The notes beneath the pieces are model-generated. The model searched no databases. It was not told the origin of the DNA and saw only the letters and a program-made list of their open reading frames with translations. Made by a program: the position numbers and the translations under genes. A DNA stretch of 64,000 nt from DASQBT01 sp963782495 (GTDB taxonomy: Bacteria; Pseudomonadota; Gammaproteobacteria; Burkholderiales; Thiobacillaceae), in the NCBI GenBank assembly GCA_963782495.1, contig CAWAJU010000008.1:372001-436000 (forward strand). The letters are read 5' to 3'. Of the stretch, positions 55,542-64,000 are shown piece by piece; position 1 is the stretch's first letter, and each line of letters begins with the position of its first letter.

Positions 55542-57805
55542 GTCACGATCAATCTTTTCAGAGAGTCGAGCAGCACGCGCTGATCGAACGCCGGTTTGGG
55601 GAGGTAGGCGCTGGCCCCCGCGTCGAGGCCGCGTCGCTTGTCCTGGTCGGAGGCCAGGGTCGTCACCAGGATCACCGGCAGCTCCTTGTAGCGCGGTTCG
55701 GCGCGAATGCGTTCAGTCAAGGCAAGCCCATCCATGTTGGGCATCATGATGTCCGACACCACGGCGGCGAAGGGGCGACTGCCCAGCGCGTTGAGCGCAT
55801 CCACGCCGTCCACCGCTGTCACCACCTCATAGCCGCCATCTTCGAGTATGCGTTTCTCCATGGCACGGATCAGCGCCGAATCCTCTGCCAGCAGAACGAC
55901 CGGCTTGCTGGCGCCGCTGCGGAATCCCGGCGTCTCGCGGCGCAGGGTTACACCCTTCTTGCGCGCCGAACGCAGCAGGTCGGCGGGGTTCAATACCGCG
56001 CAGATTTCGCCGCTGCCCAGCATGGCCAGGGCGGAAACATTGCGCACGCGCCGCAGCGGCGCACCCAGGGGTTTGGGAACCACTTCCTCCTCGGTCAGCA
56101 GATCGTCCGCCAGCAGGCCCAGCCGCTCGTCGCCCGACTGGATCACGATGCAGACGAGGGTATCGGGTGCCACCGCGGCCCGCACCCCGGCCGGCAGTTC
56201 CAACAGGTCGGTGAGGCGGGCGGCGATCACCGGCTGGCCATCCAGCAGCACTGCAGGGCCACCTTCGAGCGTGAAGATTTCCTCCGGGCGCACGCGTAGC
56301 GAGGTATGGACGAATTCGACCGGCAGTCCATAGAGTCGGCCCTGGATGCTCGCCAGCAGCAGACGCGTCGTGGCAAGGCTCAATGGCAGGCGCAGTTGCA
56401 GTGCCAGACCTTGGCCGGCGACGGATTCCAGGTGGATGCTGCCCTTCATCCGCTCGACATTGACCCGCGCCACGTCGAGCCCCACGCCACGCCCGGACAA
56501 CTCGGTGACATAGGCGCTGGTGGAAAAACCGGGCCTGAATATCAGCTGCTGCAATTGCGCGGGGGTCGCGGCGCCGAGCGTCGCCTCGTCTAACAGGCCG
56601 CGCTTCTTCGCCTCCAGGCGGATCGCCAGCGGGTCCAGTCCGCGGCCGTCGTCTCGAACCTCTAACATCACATTGGCATTGTCGCGCATCGCGCGCAGGC
56701 GCACCGTGCCGACACGCGGCTTGCCCAACCGCTCGCGCTCGGCGGGTGGCTCAATGCCGTGGTCCAGGGCGTTGCGGATCAGGTGCATGAGCGGATCCTT
56801 CATCTCCTCAAGGATGCGCTTGTCCACGGTGATGTCGCCGCCCTCGATGACCAGTTCCACGTCCTTGCCCTGTTCCCTGGCGAGGTCGCGCAGCATGCGC
56901 GGAAACAAAGTAAACACGGTGGACAGGGGCAGCAGGCGGATGCTGTGCACCTGACCTTCCAGCAGCTTGACGTTGGACTCCAGCTGCGCGTTGTCGTTGA
57001 GGAGGGCATCGCGAGTCTGCTTGAGCAGGGCGACGAAGCGCAGCGGCGCTTCGCCTTCAAGCCCTTGCCGTGCAACTGCTGCCGCGTGGCGGCGGCCGCG
57101 TTCCAGCGCCTGCCATCGCTCCAGCAATTCGTCCATCATCGCCAGCCGGTGTCGCGCCCGTCCCTGGATAACCGAGAGTTCACCCACCTGGGTCAGCAAT
57201 TCGTCAAGCTTGCGGGTTTCCACGCGCACGGTCTCGATACGGAAAGGTTCGCCGGCGGGTGCGGGCTGGGCAGAAGGATGGGCCTGTGCGCTCGCCGGCT
57301 CATCTTGCTCTGGCGAAGACCGCGCCCTCGCCAACTCCCCGCCGAGACCAAGGGAGGGCGCAACGACGCCCCGGCCTGGCGGCGGCGCATTTCTTCTCTC
57401 TCCCTGCTCCGCCTTCGGGGTGGGGCTGGTATCGGGCGTGTCTTGGGGGGGGTCTTCGGAGGCACGAGAGGGAACGGCGGGTTCGCCGGCCAGCGCCTCC
57501 TGAACGTGGCGGCGCACATCGCCAAGCGCGCCGTTCATGCGTTCGATCGTTTCCAGCGTGAGCGGCGCCTCACCTCTGCGCGCCGCGTTGAGTATGGTTT
57601 CCAGTCCGTGGGCGGCAAACTCGATCCGCGCAAGCCCGAGCATGCGCGCCGCGCCCTTCAGGCTGTGGGATTCGCGGAACAACTCTTCCAGGAGCGGCTG
57701 GTCGGCGGGCGTCTTCTCCAGACGCAGCAGCCCGTCGTCAAGGCGGGCGAGGTGCTCCTCGCTTTCTGCCCTGAATAGCCGGCGCAGCTCCGGATCTTCG
57801 ATCAT
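55538..57805 (-). CDS. cheA: Hybrid chemotaxis kinase CheA with C-terminal receiver
   Basis: 755 aa. P1 Hpt domain with phospho-His47 (FRESHSLKGAARM), a Pro-rich linker (about residues 120-190), dimerisation, HATPase (MHLIRNALDHGIEPP; VRDDGRGLDP; GRGVGLDVARVNVERM), CheW-like P5, and a C-terminal receiver (VLLAEDSALIRAM; VVSDIMMPNMDG; LPKPAF). This CheA-REC fusion is like WspE. No P2 domain is obvious. It starts 22 bp after the MCP stop. Confidence 0.96.
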   Translation of the reverse strand: MIEDPELRRLFRAESEEHLARLDDGLLRLEKTPADQPLLEELFRESHSLKGAARMLGLARIEFAAHGLETILNAARRGEAPLTLETIERMNGALGDVRRHVQEALAGEPAVPSRASEDPPQDTPDTSPTPKAEQGERRNAPPPGRGVVAPSLGLGGELARARSSPEQDEPASAQAHPSAQPAPAGEPFRIETVRVETRKLDELLTQVGELSVIQGRARHRLAMMDELLERWQALERGRRHAAAVARQGLEGEAPLRFVALLKQTRDALLNDNAQLESNVKLLEGQVHSIRLLPLSTVFTLFPRMLRDLAREQGKDVELVIEGGDITVDKRILEEMKDPLMHLIRNALDHGIEPPAERERLGKPRVGTVRLRAMRDNANVMLEVRDDGRGLDPLAIRLEAKKRGLLDEATLGAATPAQLQQLIFRPGFSTSAYVTELSGRGVGLDVARVNVERMKGSIHLESVAGQGLALQLRLPLSLATTRLLLASIQGRLYGLPVEFVHTSLRVRPEEIFTLEGGPAVLLDGQPVIAARLTDLLELPAGVRAAVAPDTLVCIVIQSGDERLGLLADDLLTEEEVVPKPLGAPLRRVRNVSALAMLGSGEICAVLNPADLLRSARKKGVTLRRETPGFRSGASKPVVLLAEDSALIRAMEKRILEDGGYEVVTAVDGVDALNALGSRPFAAVVSDIMMPNMDGLALTERIRAEPRYKELPVILVTTLASDQDKRRGLDAGASAYLPKPAFDQRVLLDSLKRLIVT

Positions 57806-57827
57806 CGCGTGGTCCCCGTCCTTTCGG

Positions 57828-59279
57828 TCACGCGATCGCCTTGAGATTTTCAGCCGCCTCGTTGAGCTGCTGCACCCCGATCTTGGTTTGGGAGATGCCG
57901 CTGGCAGTTTCCCTGGCGCCGGAAGCGATGCTGTTGGTCGCCTCCACCACCTGGCCGAAGGCGGCGGATTGTTGCTTGGCGTTCAGCATCACCTGTTGGG
58001 CGTTTTCGTTTGCGCTGGCGGCCAGGCTGGCCAGATTGTTGAACAGTTCCGCCACCTTCTGCACCGTTTGGGTCACTTCGCTCACGGTGCGGGTGCCTTC
58101 TTCCGTAATCAGGATGGAGGAATTGGTTGCTTTCTGGATGTCGCCCACCAGCACCGCGGTCTGCTCTGCGGACTTCTTGCTCTCGTCGGCGAGCTTGCGG
58201 ATTTCGCTTGCCACTACCGCGAATCCCTTGCCATGCTCGCCGGCGCGCGCGGCTTCCACCGCGGCATTCAGCGCCAGCATGTTGATCTGCCCGGCCAAAT
58301 CCTTGAGCACCGTGGCGATGCTGCCGATCTGCCCTGTCTGTTCGCCGAGGTGCAGAATCTGCTCGGCCATGCTGCCGATCTTGTCCTTGAGACCAGCCAT
58401 CGCTACCACTGCCTGGTGGGTAGCTTTGTCGCCCTGCACTGTGGCGGTACCGGCTTTTTCCGTTACCTCAGCCGCATTCGCCGCCTGCTCGGCAGACATG
58501 CGCGAGGAGGCGGACAGTTCCTCGATGGTAACCGAGGTCTCGTTGGCCGCGGCTGCCTGCAGGCTGGCGGTGCGCTCATGCTGGTCGATGGTGGCGGCGA
58601 TTTCGCTGGCAGCGGAGGAAAGTCGACTGGCGTTGGCGGTAATCTTGCGGCTGACCGCCGAAGTGATCCACATGGCAATGGCAACTGCCAGGACGATGGT
58701 TCCCAACATGCCATATATGATTGTGTTGACAACCGTAGCAATGGCCCCGTCATACGCAACCTGGCGTTGCTTAAGCTGAACGATTTCCCGCTGCTCGAAG
58801 TTTTGTGCCAGTGCTTCCAGATTGTCAGCCTGCTCGGGTGTTTTCCCGTTGCGGTACATGGCCAAGGCTGCCGCATCCTTGCCGTCATCCACCAAGGCCA
58901 TCATCTGTTGCAATTGGTGTTCCAGCAGTTGCCCCTGATCAAGCAAACGGCGCAATGTGTCTTGCTGCTGCGGGTCACTTACCCGGCCGGCAAGTGATGT
59001 GGCCGAATTCTTGAAGTCGCTCTCGCCTTCGCGGTAGTTCTGAAGCACAACTGGATCCTTGATCAATAGGTAGCCGCGCGTTGCACGCTGCATTTTTGCC
59101 AAGTTATATGCGAGGTCCTTCGCCTCGTTCACATTGATGTTCGAGCGATCCAGCAACGCAGACTGGCGCCTCGCCTCCTGTAGATTGACGAACACCAGAC
59201 CCATGGCACCCAGTAGCAGCAGGAGCGGGGCCAGGTAACCCAGCAAGATGCGCTGGCGCAGTTTCATTTTTGCAAACAT
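57828..59279 (-). CDS. Methyl-accepting chemotaxis protein with CHASE3-like sensor
   Basis: 483 aa. One N-terminal membrane helix, a periplasmic four-helix CHASE3-like domain (MQRATRGYLLIKDPVVLQNY), a second membrane helix (about residues 185-208), no evident HAMP, and a long coiled coil with the conserved tip IATVLKDLAGQINMLALNAA...EAARAGEHGKGFAVVASEIR. It is the only receptor in the cluster and is placed between the CheW and CheA genes, as expected for a dedicated signalling array. Confidence 0.94.
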   Translation of the reverse strand: MFAKMKLRQRILLGYLAPLLLLLGAMGLVFVNLQEARRQSALLDRSNINVNEAKDLAYNLAKMQRATRGYLLIKDPVVLQNYREGESDFKNSATSLAGRVSDPQQQDTLRRLLDQGQLLEHQLQQMMALVDDGKDAAALAMYRNGKTPEQADNLEALAQNFEQREIVQLKQRQVAYDGAIATVVNTIIYGMLGTIVLAVAIAMWITSAVSRKITANASRLSSAASEIAATIDQHERTASLQAAAANETSVTIEELSASSRMSAEQAANAAEVTEKAGTATVQGDKATHQAVVAMAGLKDKIGSMAEQILHLGEQTGQIGSIATVLKDLAGQINMLALNAAVEAARAGEHGKGFAVVASEIRKLADESKKSAEQTAVLVGDIQKATNSSILITEEGTRTVSEVTQTVQKVAELFNNLASLAASANENAQQVMLNAKQQSAAFGQVVEATNSIASGARETASGISQTKIGVQQLNEAAENLKAIA

Positions 59280-59294
59280 GGTATTTCCCTTCGC

Positions 59295-60302
59295 TCACGC
59301 GTCTTCATTGACGATCCACTCCTCCCGCGCCAGCAACGCAAGGAAGTCCAGTACAACCATCGTCCTGCCGGCATAGGGCGCGGTGCCCGTGATTTCCGTC
59401 CCGCAGCGCTCGCGCAACGCCGCAGGGGGTGGCTGCAATTCCTCGCTCCGCAGGTAGACGACGTCGTGCACTGCATCCACGGCGATGCCCACCGCCCGCT
59501 CGCCGATGCAGCCCACGACGGCCTTGCAGCCTCTGGCGGCCGGCGGCAGGTTGAGCGCGGCGCGCGGGTCGATCAGGGTGAGCAGGTTGCCGCGCAAGCT
59601 CATGGCGCCCAGGATGTGCGGCGGGCAGCAGGGAATCGGGCTGAGTTGGGCGATGTCGCAAAATTCCTGCACCGCCGCCAGTTCGACGCCGAAAAACTCG
59701 TCGCCCAATTCCACCACCGCCAGCCCCGACTTCACACCTTCTTCTTCCAGAAATGCCTCCTGCAGTGCCACGGCCCGTGCGCGGAACAGCGCGCGCATTT
59801 CGGCTGTGGCGTCCGGGCAGAAATGGGCGCCAAGCGCAGGCAGCTCCGCCGTTTTGGCAAGCGACGAGTCTTCAGGCAGGTCGGTCAGCAGGGAAACGTC
59901 GAGCAGCGTCACGAGCTCTTCGCCCACACGCGCCTCTCCCGCCACCAGATGGGCAGGTCCGGAGTCGGCGGAGTCGAACTGCGGCGGCGTTTGGATGGAG
60001 CCACAGGGAAGGTCGATGACTTCACGCACATCACTGACGATCACCCCCATCGGCGCGTGTTCGCCTGACAGCACAACGACCTGGTCGTTGGTACTGTACT
60101 GCCGCGCGGGATGGCCAAAGCGCAACTCAAGGTCGACGACCGGCACGATCCGGCCGCGCAGACTGAACAGGCCGACGATCCAGAGCGGCGCTTCCTCGAC
60201 CGGCGTCAGTTCGGGCAGCCAGACGGTTTCGAACACCCGCATCGCGTCCAGGCCGAAGCGTGCGCCATGCAGATCGAAAATCAGCACTGGCTGAAACTCC
60301 AT
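59295..60302 (-). CDS. Tandem double-CheW coupling protein
   Basis: About 335 aa containing two CheW domains: first VLIFDLHGARFGLDAMRVFE with LFSLRGRIVPVVDLELRFG, second LAVVELGDEFFGVELAAVQE with AMSLRGNLLTLIDPRAAL. They would dock receptor and CheA. The ATG at 60302 is favoured by AGGAGGG just upstream; a longer version from 60452 overlaps the cheR stop as ATGA and adds 50 residues without homology. A fusion of two CheW domains can stand for the separate WspB and WspD. Confidence 0.93.
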   Translation of the reverse strand: MEFQPVLIFDLHGARFGLDAMRVFETVWLPELTPVEEAPLWIVGLFSLRGRIVPVVDLELRFGHPARQYSTNDQVVVLSGEHAPMGVIVSDVREVIDLPCGSIQTPPQFDSADSGPAHLVAGEARVGEELVTLLDVSLLTDLPEDSSLAKTAELPALGAHFCPDATAEMRALFRARAVALQEAFLEEEGVKSGLAVVELGDEFFGVELAAVQEFCDIAQLSPIPCCPPHILGAMSLRGNLLTLIDPRAALNLPPAARGCKAVVGCIGERAVGIAVDAVHDVVYLRSEELQPPPAALRERCGTEITGTAPYAGRTMVVLDFLALLAREEWIVNEDA

Positions 60303-60448
60303 GTCGCCCTCCTGTGCGTGGTCTTGCGGTCTGGGCAGGAACGGCGGAAAGCAAGCTGCCTCGATCGGATTAGGCAATGAGTGCGGGATCGCTGTGCTCT
60401 TCGCCAGATTGGCCGCCTCGTACTTTTCACCGTAGTCGATGCCATGAC

Positions 60449-61576
60449 TCATTGCTCAAGCCATTGCGCCAACTCCGCCGCAGTCGTCTCATACGGCTCG
60501 ACAAGCGCGTCGCCAGGCAGGGCTCGGACGAGGTCAAGCGCCGCGCGTCGCAGGGTCTGCGCCCGCGACAGGTTATCGGCACGCTCGCAAAGCGCCGCCA
60601 GTTCCAGAAAGGCAGCCACGCATTCGGGATCGAGATACAGGGTCTTGTCCAGCAACTTCCCGGCCTGCTCAAAATCCCCCCTGAGTTGGGCCAGTTGTGC
60701 CTGCAGGAAATGCGGCCCAGGCGCGAGGGGGGCGGCTGCGAGAGCCTGGCAGCAAGCCTGCTCCGCCGCATCGTACTCACCTCGATCGGCGAATTGCCTT
60801 GCTCTCGCAAGCGGGTCTTCTACGTTCGGTGCGTCGGGTTGCGAGGTTGGAGGAACCCGCTGCGGAACCAAAGGCGCGCGTCGCGCGACGGGTGCGGGCC
60901 GCGCGACTCCGCTGACCGTGGTGATCTCAGCAGGTGCCAGGGCAGCCCGTTGATACACGATACCCTCGGTGAATAATCTATTACGTAGATTGCGTACGCG
61001 ATGGCCGATAAGTTCGGTGTGGCCGGTCATGAGATATCCGCCTTCGCTCAGACTGGCAGCCAGTTTGTCCGCGACCGCGGCCACGGCGCCCGCGGCGAAG
61101 TAAATGAAAACGTTGCGGCACAGGATCAGGTCCATGTCGCGCATTTCCAGGCCGGAAAACGGCTCGCCAATCAGATCGCCGGCACGGAAGGCGACCATGC
61201 GGCGAATGCGCTCGTCCAGTAGCCATGCGTCGTTCTTGCGCCGGAAATAGCGTCGTTGCAGCGTAGCCGGCATCATGCGGAACGACCATTGCCCATACTG
61301 TCCGTGTCGCGCCTTTTCCAGCGCGCTCTGGTCGCTATCGCTGCCGAGGATGAATATGTTCCAGCCATCGCGTTCCGGCAGCAACATGTCCAATAACATG
61401 GCGAGCGAATAGGCTTCCTCGCCGCTGGCACAGCCGGCGCTCCAGAGGCGCAGGGATCTTGTGCCGCGGCCACGCGCGATGAGTTCCGGCAGAAGGCGCA
61501 AGCGCAGCAGGTCGAACTGGCCGTGGTCACGGAAGAAGTACGTCTCGCCGTTCGCGCGCGGAGTCGTGTTGTTCAC
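60449..61576 (-). CDS. cheR: CheR-type methyltransferase with C-terminal TPR-like region
   Basis: Methylates glutamates of the receptor. At 375 aa it begins at GTG (61576) only 12 residues before the NGETYFFRDHGQFDLL motif and so lacks the usual N-terminal alpha-helical CheR domain; the preceding gene ends 6 bp upstream, so the short form is genuine. SAM-binding core: LRLWSAGCASGEEAYSLAM, DLILCRNVFIYF, GGYLMTGHTE. The C-terminal 120 residues carry TPR-like helices (ARQFADRGEYDAAEQACCQA), as in WspC. It is coupled to the CheW gene. Confidence 0.93.
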   Translation of the reverse strand: MNNTTPRANGETYFFRDHGQFDLLRLRLLPELIARGRGTRSLRLWSAGCASGEEAYSLAMLLDMLLPERDGWNIFILGSDSDQSALEKARHGQYGQWSFRMMPATLQRRYFRRKNDAWLLDERIRRMVAFRAGDLIGEPFSGLEMRDMDLILCRNVFIYFAAGAVAAVADKLAASLSEGGYLMTGHTELIGHRVRNLRNRLFTEGIVYQRAALAPAEITTVSGVARPAPVARRAPLVPQRVPPTSQPDAPNVEDPLARARQFADRGEYDAAEQACCQALAAAPLAPGPHFLQAQLAQLRGDFEQAGKLLDKTLYLDPECVAAFLELAALCERADNLSRAQTLRRAALDLVRALPGDALVEPYETTAAELAQWLEQ

Positions 61577-61582
61577 GTTGGC

Positions 61583-62767
61583 TCACGCTTCCCGATATTG
61601 CCGGGTAATGGCCACGAATTCGTCGAAGGCGGCCAGGAAGGCATCGCTGATGTCAGGATCAAAATGCGTACCGCGCCCGGCAGCGATAACCTCTCGCGCT
61701 TCATCGAACGACATGGGAAGCTTGTAGACGCGCGTGTTGATCAGGGAATCGAATACGTCGGCCACCGCCATGAGACGGGCTGAAAGTGGAATGTTCTCGC
61801 CGGCAAGTCCGTCCGGATAACCGCTGCCATCCCATTGTTCGTGATGCCAATGGGTAATTTCCTTGGCCATATCGAGAAACTCCACCGGTTGATCGACATC
61901 GCGTTCGGCCAGTTGGATCGCTTCTGCGCCCTTGCTGGAATGGGTCTTCATGATCTCCCATTCCGCCGCAGTGAGCGGCCCCGGCTTTTGCAGGATCACG
62001 TCCGGAATGGCCACCTTGCCGATGTCGTGAAGGGGAGCCGAGCGGGTGAGCAGGTCGATGTAGCGGTCGCTCAGGATGGCGCGGAAGCGAGGATGCTCCT
62101 GCAGACGGATAGCCAGTTCTCGAACATAGTGCTGGGTGCGCAGGATGTGGGCGCCGGTTTCCAGATCGCGAATTTCCGCCAGGTGGGCCAAGGCCCGGAT
62201 GCCAATCATCTGGATAAGATCGTTTTCCGCCATACGCCGTACGATTTCGGCTTCGAGGACGGTATTCTGCTCGGCAATCAAGTCCCTCGCCCGCTTCAAT
62301 TCCAATTGGGTGCGAACACGGGCAAGCACGACGGAGGGCACAAAGGGCTTGGTGATGTAGTCGGCGGCGCCCAGCTCAAGGCCGCGCAATTCCGACTCTT
62401 CGCTGTTCATGGCGGTGATGAAGACGATCGGGATGTGGCGGGTGGCGGGGCTGGCACGCAACTTTTCGAACACCTGGTAGCCGTCCATGCCTGGCATCAT
62501 CACATCAAGCAGGATCAGGTCCGGCGTGCCCGGTCCGGTTGCGATTCGCAGCGCGCGCTCGCCCGACGTGGCCGCCAGCACCCTGCAGCTCGGCTGCAGG
62601 ACAGCGCTGAGAATCGTGAGGTTCTCCGGCGAGTCATCGACCGCGAGGATAGTTGGAAGTGTGTCCGCCGGAATCCCCTCTCTTACCGGTTTGGTTTCCG
62701 GCGCTCGTTTGCAGCTTGAGATCTTTCGGCGAGCTTGGACAAGTGAATCCTTTGAAATCCGATGCAA
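61583..62767 (-). CDS. Response regulator with HD-GYP c-di-GMP phosphodiesterase domain
   Basis: 394 aa. N-terminal receiver (ILAVDDSPENLTILSA; LILLDVMMPGMDG; TKPFVPS), coiled linker, then HD-GYP domain with LETGAHILRTQHYVREL, SAPLHDIGKVAIPD, MKTHSSKGAEAI and HHEQWDGSGYPDGLAGENIP. All metal-binding HD and GYP residues appear present, so active c-di-GMP hydrolysis is likely. As the first cistron of the chemosensory cluster it is probably the CheA phosphotransfer target and the output, replacing the GGDEF regulator WspR. Confidence 0.94.
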   Translation of the reverse strand: MHRISKDSLVQARRKISSCKRAPETKPVREGIPADTLPTILAVDDSPENLTILSAVLQPSCRVLAATSGERALRIATGPGTPDLILLDVMMPGMDGYQVFEKLRASPATRHIPIVFITAMNSEESELRGLELGAADYITKPFVPSVVLARVRTQLELKRARDLIAEQNTVLEAEIVRRMAENDLIQMIGIRALAHLAEIRDLETGAHILRTQHYVRELAIRLQEHPRFRAILSDRYIDLLTRSAPLHDIGKVAIPDVILQKPGPLTAAEWEIMKTHSSKGAEAIQLAERDVDQPVEFLDMAKEITHWHHEQWDGSGYPDGLAGENIPLSARLMAVADVFDSLINTRVYKLPMSFDEAREVIAAGRGTHFDPDISDAFLAAFDEFVAITRQYREA

Positions 62768-63533
62768 ACGGGGCGCAGTCTTGCAATCCGGACATTGGGG
62801 CTAGGGCCAGATGGGGAAAAAAGCATATACCCATATTGGCAGTTTGAATATATGCAATTTGGCATAATGAACTTACCCATGAAATGGGCAAAAGGATGCA
62901 TCCTCGGACCCCAGCGCGCAGCGATCAAATCGAGTCCATGACCAAGGCTGGAAGGCCGAACGCAACGCCAACGACCGGGCTAGGATTGGCCCCGCCGACG
63001 TGTAGAAGGGGCGGCTTACCAGGTTGAGCCCGGCGAACGAATTCCAAGTCCATGGTTTTCCCTGGCACGCCAGATGCCGCATCACTGCGCAGCGACCGGG
63101 GTCACAGGGTTTTGGCTGAAGCACCCGCACCCGTCTCGTGTAAACATTTTGCAGTTGAACTGGCGCGGTCGTGGCGCGTCATCACTTCAACTGCGGGTCG
63201 CTGTCCATCGACCAGGGTTGCCGGAACAGCATTGACGCATCCAGCGCCTCGGGCCTGCGCGCTCCCAGAGGGATCCGGCATCATATTCCCGCCCGCGCCT
63301 CGTTCGTCCTCATGCGCCTGGACCCCCAATCGCCTCCCCTGCGGGATCGGGGCGACAGAGAAATTCCCGTGATGCGAAGTTGACGCGCACCGTCTCACTA
63401 TTTAACACGCTCTTTTGATATCTCCATACACAGATGCCATTTGGGCACGCCAATACTGGATTTCCGCTGGCAACCAGAAAGCACTCAACCTAGTATTAAG
63501 CAAACTAATCCCGCAGAAAAATATGAGGAGAGC
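62768..63533. other. Divergent intergenic region of the chemosensory cluster
   Basis: 766 bp between the HD-GYP gene (minus) and the PAS gene (plus) with no supportable gene. The left end (62810-62885) is strongly AT-rich and carries the direct repeats listed separately and a CCCAT-GAA-ATGGG hairpin near 62877-62889. The right end (63405-63520) is again AT-rich, suggesting the promoter of the PAS gene. Confidence 0.5.
62833..62864. promoter_or_regulatory. Direct repeats upstream of the HD-GYP operon
   Basis: ATATTGGCA (62833-62841) and AATTTGGCA (62856-62864) are near-identical and start 23 bp apart, about two helical turns, in the AT-rich block 66-97 bp upstream of the HD-GYP start. This is compatible with tandem activator sites. 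The regulator is not identified. Confidence 0.35.
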
Positions 63534-64000
63534 ATGGCTTCTGAAACGAATGGCCCAACCGCATTGCCCTTCCAGCTTCTGTTTGAATCGAGCCCGCACC
63601 CCTATCTGATTTTGCGGTCCGACCCGGACTACACCATCGTTGCGGTCAACGACCGCTACGTCGACGCCACCGGAATGCCGCGCGAAGCCATCGTCGGGCG
63701 CGGCCTGTTCGACGTCTTTCCGGATAATCCTGATGACCCTTGCGGCAGTGGCGCAGGCGATCTGCGCGCCTCGCTGGAGCGCGTGGCGCACGACCGCAGG
63801 CCCGACACCATGGGGGTGCAGAAATATGACATCCCGCGACGTGACCGCGGCGACGACTTCCAGGTGAACTACTGGAGCCCGGTCAACAGTCCGGTATTTG
63901 CTGCGGATGGCCAGGTTGCATTCATCATTCACCATGTCGAGGACGTGACGGATTTCATTCTGGGCCGCGAGCGCGACTCGCGCGAAACCGCGCAACGCAT
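63534..64000 (+). CDS. PAS-domain sensor protein, 3' end outside window
   Basis: Open frame running off the window edge; 155 residues visible. ATG at 63534 has GAGGAG 5 nt ahead. It begins with a cytoplasmic PAS domain: LFESSPHPYLILRSDPDYTI, VAVNDRYVDATGMPREAIVG, GLFDVFPDNP, and VAFIIHHVEDVTDFI closing the fold, followed by a helix typical of PAS kinases. The continuation is probably a histidine kinase, but nothing beyond PAS is visible. It is divergent from the chemosensory cluster. Confidence 0.85.
   Translation, partial: MASETNGPTALPFQLLFESSPHPYLILRSDPDYTIVAVNDRYVDATGMPREAIVGRGLFDVFPDNPDDPCGSGAGDLRASLERVAHDRRPDTMGVQKYDIPRRDRGDDFQVNYWSPVNSPVFAADGQVAFIIHHVEDVTDFILGRERDSRETAQR

Overview
The window is a GC-rich chromosomal segment of a betaproteobacterium, most likely a chemolithotrophic, sulfur-oxidising member of the Nitrosomonadales/Thiobacillus-like groups. 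This rests on SoxYZ beside a multiheme cytochrome, a PEP-CTERM protein, betaproteobacterial proB/CNP1-like and DUF1841/nth neighbourhoods, a sucrose-solute operon and assimilatory nitrate/nitrite reductases. The taxonomic call is inference from gene content only. There are no rRNA genes, recognisable tRNAs, CRISPR arrays, phage genes or transposase genes.

Layout. 1-2.2 kb: multiheme cytochrome c, soxY, soxZ, terminator. 2.2-5.2 kb (minus): a LysM/FecR/FN3 surface protein, a probably frameshifted unknown gene and a fossil FN3 fragment. 5.6-8.8 kb: ppk2, a hypothetical, ald. 8.9-14.5 kb: rnfABCDGE, interrupted between rnfB and rnfC by a 3-unit repeat array and followed by a 2-unit array of the same family. 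14.7-16.9 kb: histidine phosphatase, TMEM175-like channel, MscS channel. 17-23 kb (minus): sucrose operon frk-sps-spp-ams, with a divergent MarR gene. 24-34.3 kb: SARP-like regulator, DUF1059, methyltransferase, cobalamin adenosyltransferase, SulP permease, two small cytochromes c, PEP-CTERM protein, SRPBCC protein, DUF1841, nth, a 47-aa gene, another copy of the repeat, proB and a CNP1-like gene. 34.5-42.3 kb: nasA-nirB-nirD, then an attenuator-like leader and a NasT-type ANTAR regulator overlapping a PDC-like sensor gene. 42.5-50.3 kb: HU, a gene-poor 1.3 kb stretch, a GH13 glucan enzyme, a paralogue of the PDC-like sensor, MarC and small proteins. 50.4-62.8 kb (minus): a Wsp-like chemosensory cluster (HD-GYP response regulator, CheR-TPR, double CheW, MCP, CheA-REC, CheB, giant hybrid kinase). 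The window ends inside a PAS-domain sensor gene.

Most interesting signal: a family of ~110-bp repeats (six hairpin-bearing copies in three arrays, plus two degenerate units). Each array lies exactly between the TGA stop of one gene and the ATG start of the next, at what look like former ATGA stop/start overlaps. Each unit starts with ATGA, carries a covarying hairpin (CCCCGC/GCGGGG or CCCCAC/GTGGGG) and generally ends with a purine-rich Shine-Dalgarno-like GAGGCGG stretch followed by the next ATGA. The element therefore appears to enter coupled operon junctions while restoring both the stop and the start. Second: a strong terminator lies 20 bp before the start codon of a NasT-type antiterminator gene, leaving no room for a promoter, so its expression probably depends on read-through. 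Third: the Wsp-like cluster ends in an HD-GYP (c-di-GMP degrading) output instead of a GGDEF one.
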